Assembly: GCA_016584305.1 (NCBI GenBank)
Contig: JACEEZ010018885.1
Coordinates: 177,839 to 241,838 of the forward strand
Reading direction: 5' to 3'
Origin: Chionoecetes opilio
Lineage: Eukaryota; Arthropoda; Malacostraca; Decapoda; Majidae
DNA: 64,000 nucleotides
The translations under genes were made by a program, and so were the position numbers. Positions 59,006 to 64,000 of the stretch are shown piece by piece. The notes beneath the pieces are model-generated. The model was not told the DNA's origin, did no database searches, and saw only the letters and a list, made by a program, of their open reading frames with translations. The stretch's first letter is position 1. Each line of letters starts with the position of its first letter.

Positions 59006-59700
59006 CCCAGCAAACACAAAGACGGAGGGCCTTCGGAGGCCCTCCGTATGTCTTACCGGCGGCCCGACGGAAGTGTACGACGTAGGGCCGCTGGGAATTT
59101 GCTCAGAGGCTCACCGGCGGGCCGCTCCCAGCGGCCCGCCGTAGGGCATATGACTACTTGCCGCTGTTATATTAACTGGTTGAGGAATATTTACGGTTAC
59201 ACTTTCTAAGCATATTGCAGATATAGTAATGTTTTTAGGTGTTGCACAGACCATTAGCCGCTAAAGACTAATGGGCCCGTACCGAGTCATGATGAAGGGC
59301 GAGCGACAACCTTCGTTGAAGGAGGAAGGGTACCATAAAAGGGATATTTTTCGGAACGAAGAGCAGCGACGACGGTCGTCAAAGACACGAAGGTGACCGT
59401 GTCTTTGTGCCGACCTACATCGCTGCTCTTCGTTCCAAAAAATATCCCTTTTATGGTACCCTTCCTGTCAACGAAGGTCGTCGCTCAACCTTCATCATGA
59501 CTCTCGGTACGGGCCATGGACTGTTCAACACCCATAAAACATTACTAAATATGAAATATGCTCTAAGTACAAGCCAAAATATTTTTGTAGTTATCCAGTA
59601 ATATGATGAAGAGAACCACAAATCACTTTAGACTTCGTTTATTTTTTATTAACACAAAAAAATTCCGCATTGGATTTACATGGTGGAACAGCCATGAAGA
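59006..59700 (+). mobile_element. Palindrome-rich DNA transposon, copy Y, right end missing
   Basis: It starts CCCAGCAAACACAAAGACGG, identical to the outer end of copy X, and remains collinear with it (inverted orientation) for about 450 bp plus an insertion. The palindrome at 59030-59056, the GC hairpin and the internal stem-loop are all shared. Similarity stops near 59700. It begins 10 bp outside the gypsy LTR. Confidence 0.78.
59274..59515. repeat. Foldback insertion Z inside copy Y
   Basis: The ends CCCGTACCGAG and CTCGGTACGGG are inverted. The arms of about 115 bp meet at AAAGACAC/GTGTCTTT around a 10-nt loop (59389-59398). Copy X lacks this segment at the corresponding point of its stem-loop, so Z is a later insertion. 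Confidence 0.82.
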
Positions 59701-60299
59701 ACGAGATGAATGAAGGTTGAAGATTTGTAATCGAGGTCGTTCTAACTCTTTTTCCACCAAACTAGTGGTGAGAGATGAGATGGTGTGAGACATGAATTAA
59801 GAGAAGGGAAAAAAAGAAAAAGAAAAAAAGAGTTCCTTTCGCAGGTTTATCCCTCCTCCTTTTCATATCTCACACCATCTCACCACCACCACAGGTGTCA
59901 CTATAACACCCTCTTCCTCTTTCCCCCCACCACACACCCCTCCCTCCCACGGCATCCACACAGCCCTAACTCCCTCCACACTACATCAAACACGGGAACA
60001 AGGAAGCTACAGAACGTGTCTCTAGCTTCCTTGCATGGGAATGAAGCGTAAAGTATACATACACCCAGTTCCTGAAGTGAACAAGTTTTTTTTTTTCGGG
60101 CCTGCCTCTTATTTTCTATCGGTGTCTGCCTGAAAATCCGTGAAAATGTACTAGTTTTGACAGCATATTTGTATGTCTTTAAAACATTTCTGTCGATTTG
60201 TATGTGTATTTATGAACGTGTCCTTGTATTATTTCATTCTTTATCTTTTGGTTTCATGTCTGGCTCAATATAAACAGGTATGAGACACTTTAATTCAGG
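59701..60299. other. Unassigned DNA with two hairpins
   Basis: A loose inverted repeat (GGTGAGAGATGAGATGGTGT with the block near 59866-59890) and a compact hairpin CAAGGAAGCTA/TAGCTTCCTTG at 59998-60033. No gene was seen. Confidence 0.5.
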
Positions 60300-60470
60300 T
60301 CAGTTAGGCATCAAGTGAGTGGGCCAGCAGACTGGTTAACTCCTGCCACACGGCGGCACGTCGATCGCACGCGCACCACAGGACACCCTTGAGCAAGGTA
60401 TATTCTTGTAGCGTCTTTGGCGATTTGCACCGCGAGGTATGCCTCCAATGATTGATGCGATCAGGCTTAC
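60300..60470 (+). pseudogene. Decayed 3' end of an RTE-like LINE
   Basis: The plus strand ends ARYASND and a stop, then TTGATGCGATC. This parallels the terminal AYAPND, stop and TGATTGATTG of the intact RTE copy at 9925-9948. Upstream codons are Arg/His-rich with stops. The 208-codon minus-strand frame across this region is therefore probably a shadow. The match is short, so support is modest. Confidence 0.35.
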
Positions 60471-60989
60471 GTGTTGTTCTCCTGAGCCAACACCAGCCTG
60501 AGGAGTGTTGCTCAGATGCTCCACAGCACTGTTGTGCCTCTTCTGCTCTATCTGGCATCTGCTCCCTTGCCACCTCCTCCATTCGCCTGTCATGGTTTGT
60601 AGCTGAAGTCGGCGCATACACCGAAGCCGCCGCCTGCTGAAGATGTTCAGAATCAATTCTACAATATATAGTATGACTTCTACACTGATCATATTGAAAG
60701 CAGATGCACAACAAAATATTTTTTAAGTACATGTAATTGACATACGGTACTGTATATGGCAACAGCCACATGTCTGTGAATGAGGACAGATAATGGAGTA
60801 TGTACTGTAGTACATATTTAGGGCAAATCTTTTTTAATCCAGACAAATTATTACTCCCACAAGGGTCAGGAACCAATAATGGCTTATGGTTAATAGTTAA
60901 TATAATGTGACCCCTCATATTGTCAGTCAAAAATGCATCCCAGTCACAAATTCATATAAGTAGGCAGATACTGCTGAACTTTGGTAACG
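60471..60989. other. Unassigned DNA
   Basis: No independent gene evidence. Confidence 0.4.
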
Positions 60990-61265
60990 CCAACCATTCA
61001 CATCACCCCAACCCATTCACTCACCCATTACGCATCACCCCCCACCCATTCACTCACCCATTGCCCATCACCCCCCACCCATTCACTCACCCATTACCCA
61101 TCAACACACACCATTCACTCACCCATTACCCATCACCCCCCACCTATTCCCTCACCCATCACCCATCACCCCCAACCCATCACCCCCCACCCATTCACTC
61201 ACCCATCACCCCACACCCATTACCCATCACCCCACCCATTCACTCACCCATTACCCATCACCCTA
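60990..61265. repeat. 32-bp C-rich minisatellite, about 8 copies
   Basis: The unit is CCCATTCACTCACCCATTAC plus CCATCACCCCCCA, with length variants. The minus strand carries regularly spaced GGG runs. Confidence 0.93.
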
Positions 61266-61392
61266 CATCAAGGTTTCCTAAAAAAAAAGAAAAAAAAAAG
61301 TGATCGGATCATCCCATAAGTGGGCTTAAAATGTGCCCCTGGTCGAGCTGGTTCCAAAACTGTGCCATATGATGGGATTGTGCCACGGGGGG

Positions 61393-61438
61393 TGGCACCT
61401 ATCGCGAACACACACACACACAGACACACACACTTTCG

Positions 61439-61480
<42 letters not shown>

Positions 61481-61495
61481 ATATATATATTATAT

Positions 61496-61537
<42 letters not shown>

Positions 61538-61598
61538 TATATATTTATATGTAATATATATAATATAATATATATTATATATATATATATATTATATA

Positions 61599-61683
<85 letters not shown>
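61393..61683. repeat. (CA)n and long (TA)n microsatellites
   Basis: A CA run at about 61409-61432, then a TA array of about 240 bp to 61681. Confidence 0.95.
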
Positions 61684-61685
<2 letters not shown>

Positions 61686-61689
61686 AGTC

Positions 61690-61780
61690 TGTAGTGATGC
61701 GAAAATTCGAAATACGTATATGACGCCTGGCGACATAAGTGCAGTGGCGAATATAGTGTTATTATCGGGAGTATAATTTC
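61690..61780. repeat. Partial copy of the mariner-like MITE right end
   Basis: It aligns with 49715-49797, including GTAGTGATGC, the AATTCG block and GCCTGGCGAC. Its outer TIR is diverged (TTATTATCGGGAGTA). Confidence 0.55.
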
Positions 61781-61956
61781 AAATTTAGTGCAACAAATTT
61801 CCTTCATTATCAGATGTAATCGAATGCGCACAATATTCTATCAAGCACTTTATTTGACATTTAGTTTCTGTATTTGGTTTTCACACATATGTTACTATGC
61901 TGAAAATACGTTACACAGCCACGTTAGAGACAGGACACGAGAGACATGATAGCTAC

Positions 61957-62286
61957 CAGTGGCGCACCGGGGGGGGGGGCATGCGGCCATGCCCCCCCCC
62001 CTTTTGCAAAGAATAAATAATAATAAATAAATACATTCACCAAACGAAAAAAAAAAAAATTCAGATTTTTTTTTTTATCTTTGGCAGTATATAACTTTTT
62101 TATATTAAAGTATTCGTCCAGACTCATTTTTTCTTTGCATAAGTATGTTGAATGTTCATTCAAAATACCTAATCCACAAAAAATATTAAATTTGTTCGCC
62201 TTATTTCCGTGAAAACACGACTTTCGTATAACGACTTCCTTGTTTTGTTTGGCCCCCCACTTTTCAAATTTCTGGGTACGTCACTG
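61957..62286. mobile_element. hAT-like MITE, about 330 bp
   Basis: The left end CAGTGGCGCACC and right end GGTACGTCACTG are imperfect inverted repeats. G and C runs lie inside both ends. ATAGCTAC precedes the left end (61949-61956) and recurs at 62291-62298, four bases (ATAT) beyond the right end, giving a probable 8-bp duplication with microsatellite slippage. Confidence 0.6.
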
Positions 62287-62298
62287 ATATATAGCTAC

Positions 62299-63224
62299 CG
62301 TCATGAATATAATGCTAGTTCCTTTTATGTGCCCTTTCTAGTTGCATTTTGATATTTGTATATATCAAATAATGACTGGTCATTAACAATTTCACCAGAT
62401 TTCACCATATATTGTTTGGTTCCAAACTCTTTTTTTTCACCAGGAAGCTTGAAATTTCACCAATTTTCGTCATCTGGTGAAAGTTTTCGTCATCTGGCAA
62501 CACTTAACCCGCCCAGAGCAGACAGAAAACGGGGATCTATGAAGGGTGACACCAGTAGATTTCCGCTAGCCTTACATAAATAAAGTTTCGTGTACAAAAA
62601 AATGAAAATCAAACATAGATTTTACGTCAATGAATCCTTTGAATTTGAATTAAAAAAAACTGACAAATACTTGATTACCCTAGAATTACCCTAGATTATG
62701 CATTATCCTAACCGCTACCCTAGAAGGGGTCTGATTACCCTAGTTTAGGGTATTTTACCCTAAAATGGAAGCACTGCCTCCCACACCTTCGCCAGCATGG
62801 GGATAAATATCACCCACCCCTCACAATATATCCCTGCCGCCATGCGTCCGTATATTGAGGGCGAGATCTATTTGCTCCGGTTCGTCTGCTCCATAACTCT
62901 AGGGGTGCGTAGACTTCTTAGTGAAAAATATGCGTAGAGTTATCGGTCAAACAGGTTTTTTTTTGTGTGTTGAAGGCTAGGAGATGGGAGGGATGAGTCA
63001 TTCAAAACCTGTCTTGATAAATAGAGAGAGATGGAGAATAATTGGATAAAGATGAGAATCCGCCCTCCAGTGAGGATTTTTGTCACTTATATCATCTTTA
63101 TAGGGAAAATATATGCAATAGAGTATAACAAAAAATAGATAAATTGTTATTGTAAAAGTGAGTGATTAAGGAGAAACGTTGTTTATAGCGCTATTTATTT
63201 AGTTAACACAAATTTTTGCAGGGT
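62299..63224. other. Unassigned DNA
   Basis: A short tandem repeat TTTCGTCATCTGG(T/C) lies at 62466-62500. Scattered ACCCTAG motifs lie at 62685-62765. No gene is supported. Confidence 0.45.
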
Positions 63225-63475
63225 AGTAATTCATTTATCAGAAAACTAATACCATTCCGCTTCTTTCGCTATACTCCTTTTTGAAAAGCTGTCCCGCAAA
63301 GTTTTTAATGGGGACGAGCTTAATCGAAAAAAGAAAAGGCTGCACTCATGCGTATTTATTCATAGTCTCATAATGGCATTTATTTAGTGCGTTTAACTGG
63401 GTTTTATTTAAAAATCTTACAGAACAAACATTTCCGAAGATAATTAGTATATCATGTTGATAAACGTATTTGATA
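63225..63475. repeat. Dispersed repeat, copy 2 (see 23575-23840)
   Basis: Shared blocks include CGCAAAGTTTT, CTCATAATGGCATTT and ACAGAACAAACATTTCCGAA, in the same order. Confidence 0.6.
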
Positions 63476-64000
63476 ACGGGCAAACTTCTGTGGAAAGAAA
63501 ACTTTTCCCCCGCGAGTATCACGTGCGCCTTGAGAAGACATGGAATAAGTGAATCTTGATGAAGAGAGCAGAATAGGAGAAAGGCGAGGTGTCGAAAGAG
63601 TTTGATGAGAACTCGTAGAGGGACACATGTTAGGGGGAGGGGATGACAGCTGTATACTGCCGACCGGGCCACGTGCGAACAAAAGGGATAGGTGTGTCGT
63701 AGGTAGGCCAGCGCGAATGTGGTTTGATGGGATTAAAAAAAAATAATAGACGCGAGTAGTAAAGATGGAAAGAGAGAATATTTTAGTCCACGGATGGTAA
63801 GAAAGGTAAAGAAATTATAAAAATATAGTGAAAAAGTCAAAGCTATATGAAAATGAAATTGAGACGAAGATAATGCGGAAGAGAAAGTATAAAGGCAGAT
63901 GTGATAAGTGCTAATGGCGAAAGGATGAACAATAAAAAGGGAGAAATAGGTGTTGGGATTGGATACAAATATTATTATGTGAAATGGGGATGAGAGAGCA
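63476..64000. other. Unassigned DNA
   Basis: A/G-rich at the end. No gene or element end was recognised. Confidence 0.4.

Noticed and set aside
60304..60930. 208-codon minus-strand ORF
   Set aside because: It overlaps a probable decayed RTE end on the plus strand and shows no domain.
62685..62765. Telomere-like ACCCTA motifs
   Set aside because: They are irregularly spaced and inverted in places, and differ from the arthropod TTAGG repeat.

Overview
This is eukaryotic, repeat-dominated DNA, most likely from an arthropod and by inference a decapod crustacean. The evidence is the very dense microsatellite content (long GA, CT, GT, CA, TA, TCC and CA-derived arrays), many minisatellites, tRNA-derived SINEs, LINE fragments of several lineages (CR1, RTE and others) and a Ty3/gypsy element. 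No host protein-coding gene can be supported. Bacterial features (operons, ribosome binding sites, CRISPR) are absent. The genus cannot be read from the window.

Layout. 1-1390: CR1 LINE remnants bounded by (TCC)n. 1391-3911: microsatellites, a 39-bp minisatellite and a 159-bp foldback hairpin. 4189-10653: an LTR retrotransposon on the minus strand with a 5-bp target-site duplication (CTCAG); one LTR carries a younger nested RTE LINE with its own 7-bp duplication and an unbroken RT frame. 10654-17785: simple repeats, two large G/T-rich minisatellites and a SINE with a tRNA-Val-like head. 17786-22181: a hAT-like MITE with an 8-bp duplication, a broken LINE on the minus strand and a SINE. 22182-30196: more arrays, a 581-bp foldback and a longer CR1 copy on the minus strand. 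30197-36660: a decayed LINE and a 1.3-kb composite CA array with an evenly spaced motif. 36661-42364: a SINE, two minisatellites, LINE ends and a 435-bp foldback. 42580-46665: two abutting copies of one LINE family and a 37-bp minisatellite. 46666-50676: SINEs, a mariner-like MITE and a perfect palindrome in front of an unidentified ORF. 51265-59700: a Ty3/gypsy element on the minus strand, split in gag by a 1.6-kb palindrome-rich DNA transposon, with a second copy of that transposon just outside its LTR. 59701-64000: a G-rich-strand minisatellite, TA arrays, a hAT-like MITE and unassigned DNA.

How the parts relate. The most informative unit is the gypsy element. Its gag has two zinc knuckles. 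Pol (protease, RT, RNase H, integrase) lies in the -1 frame and is reached through a textbook slippery heptamer, spacer and stem-loop. Polypurine tract, primer-binding site and one complete LTR are recognisable. It is nevertheless probably dead: the RT box reads YLED rather than YLDD, gag is interrupted, and the 3' LTR is cut to about 96 bp. Elsewhere the window shows nested insertion (RTE in LTR, foldback in LINE, palindrome in palindrome, transposon in gag) and a recurring association of mobile elements with microsatellites.
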